Assembly: GCA_947427325.1 (NCBI GenBank)
Contig: CANEHP010000124.1
Location: 1 to 6,551, forward strand
Reading direction: 5' to 3'
DNA: 6,551 nucleotides
From: an uncultured Clostridia bacterium
GTDB lineage: Bacteria; Bacillota; Clostridia; Oscillospirales; Ruminococcaceae
In this document: positions 1-5,316 of the stretch, piece after piece
Layout: each line of letters opens with the position of its first letter
Numbering within the stretch: the stretch's first letter is position 1
Program-made: the position numbers and the translations under genes
The notes under the pieces: model-generated
What the model was told of the DNA's origin: nothing
Seen by the model: the letters and a program-made list of their open reading frames with translations, nothing else
Databases searched by the model: none

Positions 1-1149
1 GTGATAATGTATATGGTGATATTCTGCGTTATGGTAAATATGGTTGTTGCAGGCACTGACGGCATAAGCTCCGGTTCGGGCAGCATTGACGGCTTTTCCT
101 CTGTGGTGGCGATAAACGATCTTGATAATTCGGAGGAAAGCAGGACTCTTGCGGAATATTTGGAAAGGTCCGATAACATTAAGCTTGCGGAAATTGACTT
201 TGATCGTGAAAACGCCGTTCAGGACAGCATTTATAACCGCAAGGCGGAATATGTTTTAATTATTAACAAGGGCTTTGCGGAAAAGCTTAAATCGGGAAAT
301 TTTGAAAATATACTGTCCTCGGAGGTAATACAAGGCTCTTCCTCCGAAATGTTTGTGGGAAATGAAATAAATTCCTACATGGCGGCGGTTAAGCTGTACC
401 TTACGGGAGGCTATGACAGCCTTGCCGCCTGCAGGGAGGCGGCAGACGCTCTTGAAAAGGGAATAAAAATAACCGGCTACCGGCAGGAGCAGGGTTGGAA
501 CGATGAAAATAAGGCGGCTTATCTTTTTTACAATTTTGTACCCTATGTAATGATAATGATTGTTTTGGCAATACTTGTACCCACATTTTCAACCTTTTTC
601 AACGACGAAATGAGAAGCAGAAGCCTGTGCTCGCCTACAGCCCCCGCAGCCTACACGGCTCAGGTTTTAGGGGGCGCGTTTGTAATCGGCTTAGGCATAT
701 TTGCCTCGCTGACAGTCACGGGACTGATTGTTACAAAGGGATGCCTGTTTAATGCTATGAGCGGCTGGTCGCTGCTTCAGATGTTTGTGTTTATGCTGTT
801 TGTTCTTGCGCTGTCGGGTCTTGTGGGCGTTCTTTGCTCCGGCAGCAAAAAGAACGCAAACTATGTTACATCTATTGTTTCAAATATTCTCGGCTTGGGT
901 ATGAGCTTTATGTGCGGAGTTTTCGTCAAGCAGTCCCTTTTGGGTGAGAGTATACTGAACGCAGGCAAGCTGCTGCCCGTTTATTGGTATGTAAGGGGAA
1001 ACAATATGATTATGGGCGGCGACGGAGAAGTGTTTGACCAAAAAGAGGTAATTGTCTGCATATTGGTACAGCTTTTGTTTGCCGCTGCGGTATTTTCTGC
1101 GGCTATGCTTGCCGCCGTGCTGAAAAAGGGGAAGAGAGCGGATAAATAG
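1..1149 (+). CDS. ABC-2 type transporter permease, 5'-partial
   Basis: Integral membrane subunit of an ABC exporter; its ATPase partner would be encoded outside the window. Visible are 382 residues: the end of a first membrane helix (about 1-18), a long extracytoplasmic domain (about 19-175), then five hydrophobic segments at about 176-199, 222-244, 256-279, 287-309 and 349-374, and a basic end. One N-terminal helix, a large outer loop and five clustered helices is the usual layout of the ABC2_membrane_3/NatB-YhaP type permeases. The stretch SPTAPAAYTAQ after the second helix and LLPVYWY before the last are also typical of that group. The frame is open to base 1, and the first helix lacks the basic cytoplasmic leader expected of the family, so the true start is probably upstream; the GTG at base 1 is not convincing. 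The substrate cannot be told from sequence (ions, peptides or lipids are all possible). Confidence 0.85.
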   Translation: MIMYMVIFCVMVNMVVAGTDGISSGSGSIDGFSSVVAINDLDNSEESRTLAEYLERSDNIKLAEIDFDRENAVQDSIYNRKAEYVLIINKGFAEKLKSGNFENILSSEVIQGSSSEMFVGNEINSYMAAVKLYLTGGYDSLAACREAADALEKGIKITGYRQEQGWNDENKAAYLFYNFVPYVMIMIVLAILVPTFSTFFNDEMRSRSLCSPTAPAAYTAQVLGGAFVIGLGIFASLTVTGLIVTKGCLFNAMSGWSLLQMFVFMLFVLALSGLVGVLCSGSKKNANYVTSIVSNILGLGMSFMCGVFVKQSLLGESILNAGKLLPVYWYVRGNNMIMGGDGEVFDQKEVIVCILVQLLFAAAVFSAAMLAAVLKKGKRADK

Positions 1150-1176
1150 TTGACGGTTGAAAGCTGACAGTTGAGC
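1149..1176 (+). repeat. degenerate 7-bp tandem repeat (GTTGANN x4)
   Basis: Immediately after the permease stop codon are four contiguous heptamers: GTTGACG, GTTGAAA, GCTGACA and GTTGAGC. Such TTGACAG-like heptad runs often sit between genes and vary in copy number. It overlaps the last base of the stop codon. No function is assigned. Confidence 0.5.
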
Positions 1177-1307
1177 GGGTTCATTTCGGCACAGCTTTCC
1201 CGACAGCCGCCAAAAATCAGCGCCAAATTGCCCCGGAAAAAAACCGTTTTTCACAGCCCCCTACACACTTGCCGTTTCATCAGTTTCAACAAAAATAAAA
1301 TATCATA
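1150..1307. other. intergenic spacer after the permease
   Basis: No gene is supported here. After the heptad repeat the DNA is mixed in composition, then becomes strongly AT-rich from about 1290. A poor dyad at about 1235-1256 (GAAAAA and TTTTTC around AACCG) could end permease transcription weakly, but I see no canonical G+C-rich terminator. The open minus-strand frames through this stretch have no ribosome-binding site and overlap the permease or the stalk gene. Confidence 0.5.
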
Positions 1308-1335
1308 AAGTTAAATATTGTAAAAAATTTAACTT
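1308..1335. promoter_or_regulatory. 9-bp inverted repeat overlapping the -35 of the stalk-protein gene
   Basis: AAGTTAAAT (1308-1316) and ATTTAACTT (1327-1335) form a perfect dyad with a 10-bp spacer, so arm centres are 19 bp apart, about two helical turns. The right arm runs into the -35 hexamer at 1334-1339. This is the geometry of an operator for a dimeric or tetrameric regulator. The same TTAACTTG core recurs at 1876-1883 (reverse) and 1949-1956. The sequence is AT-rich, so chance is possible. Confidence 0.4.
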
Positions 1336-1362
1336 GCATTTGGTGTTTCAACACACTATAAT
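1334..1362 (+). promoter_or_regulatory. sigma-A type promoter of the stalk-protein gene
   Basis: The -35 is TTGCAT (1334-1339), the spacer is 17 bp, and the -10 is a perfect TATAAT (1357-1362), predicting a start near 1369. The predicted mRNA would begin with a small stem, AAGGAT (1369-1374) pairing with ATCCTT (1385-1390), which might protect the 5' end. The layout matches the promoter of the paralogous gene at 2158-2186, including ACTTGYATTT at the -35. Confidence 0.75.
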
Positions 1363-1411
1363 AGAAACAAGGATAAAAATACAAATCCTTACAAAAAACG
1401 AACAAAAACAT

Positions 1412-1416
1412 GGAGG
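1412..1416 (+). promoter_or_regulatory. ribosome-binding site that fixes the stalk-protein start
   Basis: GGAGG at 1412-1416 lies 8 nt before ATG 1425. An in-frame ATG at 1410 is formed by the same bases (ATGGAGG), so it cannot be the start because the ribosome-binding site would be inside the gene. The same arrangement occurs in front of the paralogue. Confidence 0.85.
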
Positions 1417-1424
1417 ACAATGAA

Positions 1425-1760
1425 ATGAACGTTAAGAAAATTTTTGCCGCTACTATTGCTACTTTAATGGCAGTAAGCACAATGGCTGTCGCTTCCTTTG
1501 CAGAAGCTGCAAATACAGACGCAACCGCTGAAGACACCACCGCTGCCGAGACTGTTGAAGAAACCACCGCAGCGGAAACCGAAACAGGAACAGAAGCAGC
1601 AGGCACAACCGCAGCAGCAGGCACAACCGCAGCAGGCAACACAAATACTCAGACTCCCGACAAGAACCAGCCTAACACCGGCGTTACCGGTATCGTTGTT
1701 GTTGCAGGTCTTGCAGTTGTTTCCGCAGGCGTTGTTGTAATCGCTAAGAAGAGAAAGTAA
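1425..1760 (+). CDS. small sortase-anchored Thr/Ala/Glu-rich surface protein
   Basis: Predicted 111-residue secreted, wall-anchored protein with no recognised catalytic or binding domain. Residues 1-28 form a signal peptide: KK, a hydrophobic core ending in MAVSTMAV, and probable cleavage after A28 (A-E-A). Residues 29-78 are low complexity, built from TTAAE, ETTAAETE and GTTAA units with many acidic residues, so they are likely unfolded and could be glycosylated on Thr. Residues 82-86 are QPNTG, an LPxTG-like sorting motif with Q in place of L, followed by a 21-residue hydrophobic stretch (87-107) and KKRK (108-111). This is the classical sortase signal order. The gene is monocistronic with its own promoter and terminator. 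It shares its leader (14 of the first 22 residues) and its last 33 residues (26 identical) with the next gene. A role as a spacer, mucin-like coat or sortase substrate is inference. Confidence 0.85.
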   Translation: MNVKKIFAATIATLMAVSTMAVASFAEAANTDATAEDTTAAETVEETTAAETETGTEAAGTTAAAGTTAAGNTNTQTPDKNQPNTGVTGIVVVAGLAVVSAGVVVIAKKRK

Positions 1761-1790
1761 TTTTTTTAAAATTATTTAATCGAAAATTTC

Positions 1791-1831
1791 AAATTACCCG
1801 CCTTTTGCTTTGGGTGAAAGGCGGGTAATTT
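1791..1831. terminator. strong hairpin terminator after the stalk-protein gene
   Basis: A perfect 15-bp inverted repeat, 1791-1805 (AAATTACCCGCCTTT) with 1817-1831, encloses an 11-nt loop. The stem has a G+C-rich core flanked by A/T runs, so it could work in both directions, although only the minus-strand gene desert lies on the other side. It begins 31 bp after the stop codon. Confidence 0.85.
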
Positions 1832-2157
1832 GGCATTTTACGGAAATACGGAAGCAATTCCGCAATATTAAGAATCAAGTTAAATTTTTAAGCTTATGAA
1901 GCTTGCCTATTTAAATCCAAAGCTAAAATAATTGATATTTTACATAAATTAACTTGAATTTTATAACGCTCTTAACCAAAAATATAAGTAAAGATTGAAA
2001 AAATCTTTAAATTATTGTAATGCTTATTTGTGAAAAATCAGGGTAAATGCCGCAAACAAAACATTATACGGTGAAATTGCAAAAAGACGGTCAAAAAAAA
2101 CCGCTTATGCTGTAGGTTTCACCAAATGGAAACGATTAACTTTGTGCAAAAAGATAC
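1832..2157. other. AT-rich intergenic region between the paired surface-protein genes
   Basis: No coding frame is supported. It contains two further TTAACTTG cores (reverse at 1876-1883, forward at 1949-1956), an AAGCTTATGAAGCTT motif near 1890-1904, and a 7-bp dyad GGTGAAA (2070-2076) / TTTCACC (2117-2123) about 35 bp before the promoter. At 2126-2140 ATGGAAACGATTAAC keeps the WTGNAANCG core of a cre site but lacks its 3' C, so CcpA binding is only a weak possibility. I recognise no riboswitch class. Confidence 0.45.
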
Positions 2158-2186
2158 TTGTATTTCAGGTTACAATCTTATATAAT
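2158..2186 (+). promoter_or_regulatory. sigma-A type promoter of the larger surface-protein gene
   Basis: The -35 is TTGTAT (2158-2163), the spacer is 17 bp, and the -10 is TATAAT (2181-2186), with a start predicted near 2193. ACTTGTATTT at the -35 is the counterpart of ACTTGCATTT before the stalk gene. In both genes the motif begins exactly 25 bp before the TATAAT. Confidence 0.75.
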
Positions 2187-2213
2187 AAGACTACAATAAA
2201 TTTATTCTATTAT

Positions 2214-2218
2214 GGAGG
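2214..2218 (+). promoter_or_regulatory. ribosome-binding site that fixes the larger surface-protein start
   Basis: GGAGG at 2214-2218 is 8 nt before ATG 2227. The in-frame ATG at 2212 overlaps the ribosome-binding site itself and is rejected as a start. The paralogue at 1425 has the same TGGAGG-A layout. Confidence 0.85.
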
Positions 2219-2226
2219 AAAACAAA

Positions 2227-2979
2227 ATGAATATGAAAAAAGTTTTAGCGGGTGCTTTGGCTTCCGTAATGGCTGTTTCAACAATGGCTGTTTGTGCAAG
2301 CGCAGCAGATATCGCAGTTGATCAGAGCAAGCTTGTATGGGGCGATCTTGAAGGAAACGGAAACGTTCGTCTTGAGTTCAATAATGTATATGGTCCTACA
2401 GCAAATAATGAAAAAGACAAGAAATTCTGCGAGCCTTCCATTGATCCCGCAAGTGTTACAGGCGGTAATTTAATAACCGTTACTTTAACTATCGCAGGTC
2501 TTCCCGATAATACGGAAGCTAAGGGAAAAATAGGCTATGGATTCTCGACTACAGGCAAAGCTGCTGTAGTTGACATTAAGGGCAATGGCACTTACACATT
2601 TGAATATCAGGGCGACAACGATATTAACGGCGCCGAATGGTTTTCAGTTGACTTCACAGATTTGGCTAAAACTCTCGGTATAAGCCAAGAGGATGTTGCA
2701 AAAGATCTGGAAGGCAAGGAAGCTTTTGATGCAGTAGTTGCGGCTGCAAAGGAAAAGATAACTATCAGCGACGTAAAGATTTCCGTAACAAGCGGAGAGT
2801 TAAGCGCTCCTTCCACTCAAGAACCCGCAGGTGACACCACAACTGCTCCCGTAGGCGATACCAACAAGCCCGCTGGTGACAAGAATCAGCCCAACACCGG
2901 TGTTGAAGGCGTAGCAGTAGTTGCAGGTCTTGCAGTTCTTGCTGCAGGCGCAATCGTAATTGCTAAGAAGAGAAAGTAA
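2227..2979 (+). CDS. sortase-anchored surface protein with a beta-sandwich-like module
   Basis: Predicted 250-residue wall-anchored protein. Residues 1-26 are a signal peptide with probable cleavage after A26 (A-S-A). About 28-195 is a folded domain with alternating hydrophobic strands: NVRLEFNNVYGPT, then ITVTLTIAGL, GKIGYGFSTTG, GTYTFEY, WFSVDFTDLA and a final KITISDVKISV. This strand pattern resembles the carbohydrate-binding-like jelly-roll modules attached to clostridial and ruminococcal cellulases, but the match is from memory of pattern only. A Pro/Thr/Gly linker (about 198-217) leads to the sorting signal QPNTG (221-225), a hydrophobic helix (226-246) and KKRK (247-250). The gene is monocistronic, flanked by its own promoter and terminator, and is a paralogue of the stalk gene upstream at both ends of the protein. 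Ligand binding is inferred; no sortase gene is visible in the window. Confidence 0.85.
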   Translation: MNMKKVLAGALASVMAVSTMAVCASAADIAVDQSKLVWGDLEGNGNVRLEFNNVYGPTANNEKDKKFCEPSIDPASVTGGNLITVTLTIAGLPDNTEAKGKIGYGFSTTGKAAVVDIKGNGTYTFEYQGDNDINGAEWFSVDFTDLAKTLGISQEDVAKDLEGKEAFDAVVAAAKEKITISDVKISVTSGELSAPSTQEPAGDTTTAPVGDTNKPAGDKNQPNTGVEGVAVVAGLAVLAAGAIVIAKKRK

Positions 2980-3026
2980 TTTAAAAGATTAACAACTCAT
3001 ATCCTCTTTCTACCGGATTAAATTTG

Positions 3027-3059
3027 GCAAAACCGCCCTCCTTGCGAGGGCGGTTTTGC
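3027..3059. terminator. strong hairpin terminator after the larger surface-protein gene
   Basis: A perfect 14-bp stem, GCAAAACCGCCCTC (3027-3040) with GAGGGCGGTTTTGC (3046-3059), closes a 5-nt loop. A G+C-rich core precedes TTTTGC, and a CTTTT run follows nearby. It separates this gene from the esterase gene, so the two are not one operon. Confidence 0.9.
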
Positions 3060-3147
3060 TATAGCTTTTGTAAAAAAAGCCGCAAAGCCGAGATAAGCTT
3101 AGATCTACCCTAAAAGCAAAATATGTCAAAACCATTATGACGAAAAC

Positions 3148-3153
3148 AGAGGA
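3148..3153 (+). promoter_or_regulatory. ribosome-binding site that supports the ATG at 3161
   Basis: AGAGGA (3148-3153) is 7 nt upstream of ATG 3161. The earlier in-frame ATG at 3137 has no purine-rich site at a suitable distance (it is preceded by TCAAAACCATT). Choosing 3161 removes eight residues. The only promoter-like bases upstream (TTGTAA 3068-3073, GATAAG 3092-3097) are weak. Confidence 0.65.
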
Positions 3154-3160
3154 AAAATAT

Positions 3161-4003
3161 ATGAAGAAATTCAATAAGCCGCTTGAAGAAATACCGCCGG
3201 AGGAAATTCTTAAAAGACATAAGAGTATTGTTTATCCCCGGTTTGAGAAATATACTTACTATTCACAGACGGCGGAGCGAATCACTCCCGTAAACATACT
3301 GCTGCCCAAAGGATATTCCGAAAATAAAGAGTATCCTGTGGTTTATATTCTTCACGGATATTACTGCGATCAGGACTGGATGGTAAAAGAGCCGGTATAT
3401 ATCCCCGAAATGCTGACAAATCTTATCTTGGGAGACGAAGCAAAAGAAATGATAGTTGCCGCCCCCTATATCTATTGCAGCAGGGATATGCCTTACTGCA
3501 CGGGAATGAATACACGGAACACCTTAAATTATGACAACTTTATTAACGATATGACGACGGATTTAATGCCCTTTATGGAAAAAAACTTTTCAATAGCAAA
3601 GGGCAGGGAGAACACTGCCATAACCGGCTTTTCAATGGGCGGCAGGGAATCGCTCTTTATCGGAATTAAGCACCCCGAGATATTCGGGTATATAGGTGCG
3701 GTATGTCCTGCCCCGGGACTTACAAAAGGCTCGGAAAATCCTTGGCAGCTTGAAGAATCCGAGCTTATTTTCGGCGAAAATGCCCCCTACCTTTTACTGA
3801 TAAGCGCTGCGGATAACGACGGCGTAGTCGGCGAAAGTCCAAAGCTGTATGATACAATTTTCACCCGAAACGGCGTTAGGCATCTGTGGCACGCAATACC
3901 CTCGGGGGGACATGACGCAAGCAGCGTAACGCCGCATTTGTATAATTTTTTCAGAATGATTTTTTCGGGTTCTCCTTCCAAAATCGTAAAAAAGAAAAAA
4001 TAA
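3161..4003 (+). CDS. putative esterase, alpha/beta-hydrolase (feruloyl/acetyl esterase-like)
   Basis: Predicted 280-residue hydrolase of the putative-esterase family (Esterase_D, Fes and CE1-like enzymes), which cleave ester bonds such as acetyl or feruloyl groups on plant polysaccharides. Visible elements in order: strand and oxyanion loop YPVVYILHGYYCDQDW (58-73, HG at 65-66); nucleophile elbow GFSMGG with S158; the typical KHPEIFGYIGA helix after it; candidate acid D218 or D220 in ISAADND; and catalytic H251 in PSGGHD. The triad is therefore complete. No signal peptide or lipobox is seen, so it should be cytoplasmic and act on imported oligosaccharides or small esters. The tail GSPSKIVKKKK (270-280) and the stop codon lie entirely within repeat copy A, so the ancestral protein probably ended near residue 268. 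Exact substrate is unknown. The start is chosen on the ribosome-binding site; 3137 is the alternative. Confidence 0.85.
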   Translation: MKKFNKPLEEIPPEEILKRHKSIVYPRFEKYTYYSQTAERITPVNILLPKGYSENKEYPVVYILHGYYCDQDWMVKEPVYIPEMLTNLILGDEAKEMIVAAPYIYCSRDMPYCTGMNTRNTLNYDNFINDMTTDLMPFMEKNFSIAKGRENTAITGFSMGGRESLFIGIKHPEIFGYIGAVCPAPGLTKGSENPWQLEESELIFGENAPYLLLISAADNDGVVGESPKLYDTIFTRNGVRHLWHAIPSGGHDASSVTPHLYNFFRMIFSGSPSKIVKKKK

Positions 4004-4030
4004 AAAAGTTACAAAGAACAGAGCAGCAAA
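3968..4030 (+). repeat. dispersed repeat, copy A (inverted relative to copy B)
   Basis: This 63-bp stretch matches the reverse complement of 4890-4946 with only three substitutions and one 6-base length difference in the A-run. It starts GGTTCTCC (outer end) and finishes GAGCAGCAAA (inner end). It encodes the last 11 residues and stop of the esterase. On the other strand it forms the fused tail FAALFFVTF... after the broken transposase. Similarity stops sharply at both ends, which marks it as a defined element. Confidence 0.8.
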
Positions 4031-4552
4031 TTCTGTAATATTTGTTATCAACGTTTCTGTTTCGCCTGAATTCAACTTCACTCGAACAATTCGTGCAGAA
4101 TATGTATTTTTACCATTTTTTATGTTGATCCTGAAATCATTTGACTGAGTATCTTTTATCCCTTTAAAAATTGAATCCTGAAGTCGCATCAGATATTTGC
4201 ACTTCATCTCGGACATTGTTGCAATCAAATCCTTGGACGGATATCCTCTATCAAATATTACAATATCATTACCATCACAAATGGTAGAAAAATATTCAAG
4301 ATTGTTCTTAGCATACTCTCTTTCATTTGTCGAAATAGATCCAATTTGAGCGTCAATGACATAGTTTGACAGCACATCAAATAAAAGAGAAATTTTTGCA
4401 TTTGATTTATTATCAGAGGTGTTGCCTCTTGGTTTAAATAATTCTGCGTTTTCTTTTGTTCTGTCGATTCTGAATTCTGAGCCGTCTATTGCAAAAATAC
4501 GATGGATCATCTTTGTCGCTCTACTGATAATCTGATAGAAAAATTAATTCAT
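4031..4552 (-). pseudogene. IS4-family transposase remnant
   Basis: The minus-strand frame contains the first part of a DDE transposase core: FAIDGSEFRI with the first catalytic Asp, then IVIFDRGYPSKDL with the second, and ETLITNI as usually seen before the third catalytic region. The Tyr/Arg/Glu/Lys (YREK) segment with the catalytic Glu is missing, because similarity ends at 4031 where repeat copy A begins. At the 5' side a good ribosome-binding site GGAGG (4565-4561) is 8 nt from ATG 4552, which reads Met-Asn-stop (TAA 4546-4544) before FFYQIISRATK and the DGS motif. Intact family members have roughly 100 or more residues before that motif, so an internal 5' deletion probably joined the start region to the core. 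The open part from ATG 4510 runs on to 3794 only by reading through the repeat and the esterase antisense strand. It cannot be active. Confidence 0.8.
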
Positions 4553-4616
4553 ATCTCCGACCTCCGAAATAGTAAATTTAGCTATTTCGATTATGTCGAA
4601 GTTTTTGCTTTGTCAA
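4553..4616 (-). promoter_or_regulatory. leader and promoter remnant of the transposase
   Basis: On the minus strand TTGACA (4616-4611) is followed by CATAAT (4595-4590), a short 15-bp spacing. Next comes a perfect 8-bp dyad CGAAATAG/CTATTTCG (4589-4582 with 4572-4565, 9-nt loop), then the GGAGG. A hairpin just before the ribosome-binding site could have limited transposase translation. The DNA beyond, to about 4710, with CTTAAG and GGTGACAATGCC on the minus strand, may hold the IS end, but I cannot define the terminal repeat. Confidence 0.4.
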
Positions 4617-4714
4617 TTCGATTTTTTACAAATTTCCGATCTATAAATTGTGCGTTTTTACTTAAACTGTTGTTGATTGTGGTTTTTCTTAAGTTGTTGG
4701 CATTGTCACCCTAA

Positions 4715-4889
4715 GAACCCTTTCCTTATCCCCTCTCCCCCTTTCCCCGCTTTGGAAGATGGCGGTTGGGGATTTGTTTTTTCTCGGTATAATTTATTTT
4801 GCTTTCGATGTCCGTTTGTGCGGTCTTTAAAACTGTTTTGCTGTTGGGGTTTGGGGCGGCTGTTGAAACAAAGTGCTTCATTCTTTTGT
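4715..4889. other. pyrimidine-rich non-coding stretch
   Basis: Between the IS relic and repeat copy B the + strand has long C/T runs (CCCCTCTCCCCC, TTTCCCCG), then G-rich clusters (GGTTGGGGAT, GGGGTTTGGGGCGG). A plus-strand frame is open at 4677-5015, but its product is rich in F, C, W and P, has no ribosome-binding site, and runs through the IS end and copy B, so I call it non-coding. A partial fold of ATCCCC (about 4728) with GGGGAT (about 4772) is possible. Confidence 0.5.
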
Positions 4890-4946
4890 TTTGCTACTCT
4901 GTTATTTGTAACTTTTTTTCTTTTTTACGATTTTGGGAGGAGAACC
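4890..4946 (-). repeat. dispersed repeat, copy B
   Basis: This is the inverted partner of 3968-4030: read on the minus strand it begins GGTTCTCCTCCCAAAATCG and ends AGTAGCAAA. The two copies point towards each other around a segment of about 860 bp that holds the IS relic. Copy B lacks six bases in the A-run, and with them the TAA that ends the esterase in copy A. Confidence 0.8.
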
Positions 4947-5187
4947 TTTGATTATACTTATATTAGGGCTTGTTTAAAAAATCGAAAGCACTGCATTTTT
5001 GCCCCCAAAAGGTAATCTTCTGCGTCAAGGAATCTACTGCGTTTTTTCTTTTCCAAAAAGCGACACACTCCCCTCCCCAAAAAACCAAACTCATTTCATC
5101 ACCGTTTACGCCCCGCAAAACTGTCACAATCGCCAAAACTTCGGAAAAACTTTGTACCAAACCACCATAGCAGATTCAATTTTTATA
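4947..5187. other. intergenic DNA without a recognised gene
   Basis: This stretch is AT-rich with C-runs (GCCCCCAAAA, ACTCCCCTCCCC). Several short frames of 60-100 codons are open on both strands, but none has a ribosome-binding site or a plausible protein composition. No RNA gene is recognised. Confidence 0.45.
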
Positions 5188-5196
5188 TGGTATAAT
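5188..5196 (+). promoter_or_regulatory. distal extended -10 promoter upstream of GH74
   Basis: TGGTATAAT (5188-5196) is a perfect extended -10 (TGn-TATAAT). No good -35 lies 16-18 bp upstream, which is tolerated by extended -10 promoters. A transcript would start near 5203 and have a leader of about 155 nt before the GH74 gene. That leader includes a possible 21-codon frame at 5233-5298 with AGAGGAAG somewhat far upstream, which I consider doubtful. Confidence 0.5.
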
Positions 5197-5267
5197 AACC
5201 TCAAATTGCCTAAAGAGGAAGATTTTATTTTAATGTTTGAGAACATTTTATCTTTTCAGCGATATCG

Positions 5268-5286
5268 AATTTTGCCTTGCAAAATT
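5268..5286. promoter_or_regulatory. 8-bp dyad overlapping the proximal -35
   Basis: AATTTTGC (5268-5275) and GCAAAATT (5279-5286) are a perfect inverted repeat with a CTT loop, followed by TTTCTTCTT. It covers the probable -35 TTGCAA (5277-5282). It could be an operator, or a weak attenuator for transcripts from the distal promoter. The sequence alone does not decide. Confidence 0.45.
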
Positions 5287-5304
5287 TTCTTCTTATGATA
5301 TAAT
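5277..5304 (+). promoter_or_regulatory. proximal promoter of the GH74 gene
   Basis: An extended -10, TGATATAAT (5296-5304), with perfect TATAAT at 5299-5304, lies 16 bp after TTGCAA (5277-5282). The start is predicted near 5311, giving a leader of about 47 nt up to the ATG. Confidence 0.7.
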
Positions 5305-5316
5305 AAAAACACTTAT

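Noticed and set aside
1149..1176. CRISPR-like repeats
   Set aside because: The units are 7 bp and contiguous, without spacers, so this is a simple tandem repeat.
880..1254. Minus-strand open frame of 124 codons over the permease end
   Set aside because: It overlaps a clear membrane-protein gene, has no start signals and has implausible composition.
1410..1424. Upstream ATG for the stalk protein
   Set aside because: The ATG overlaps the GGAGG ribosome-binding site; ATG 1425 is correctly spaced. The same argument rejects ATG 2212 for the paralogue.
1286..1642. Minus-strand open frame of 118 codons rich in Ala, Val and Ser
   Set aside because: It is antisense to the stalk-protein gene, arises from its repetitive Thr/Ala codons, and lacks a ribosome-binding site.
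2041..2157. Possible riboswitch upstream of the larger surface gene
   Set aside because: The region is upstream of the predicted promoter and contains no motif of a known riboswitch class; only a short dyad is present.
3794..4030. C-terminal extension of the minus-strand transposase frame
   Set aside because: This part reads through repeat copy A and the antisense strand of the esterase, and has no transposase similarity.
4677..5015. Plus-strand open frame of 112 codons
   Set aside because: It has low-complexity F/C/W-rich translation and no ribosome-binding site, and it spans the IS edge and repeat copy B.
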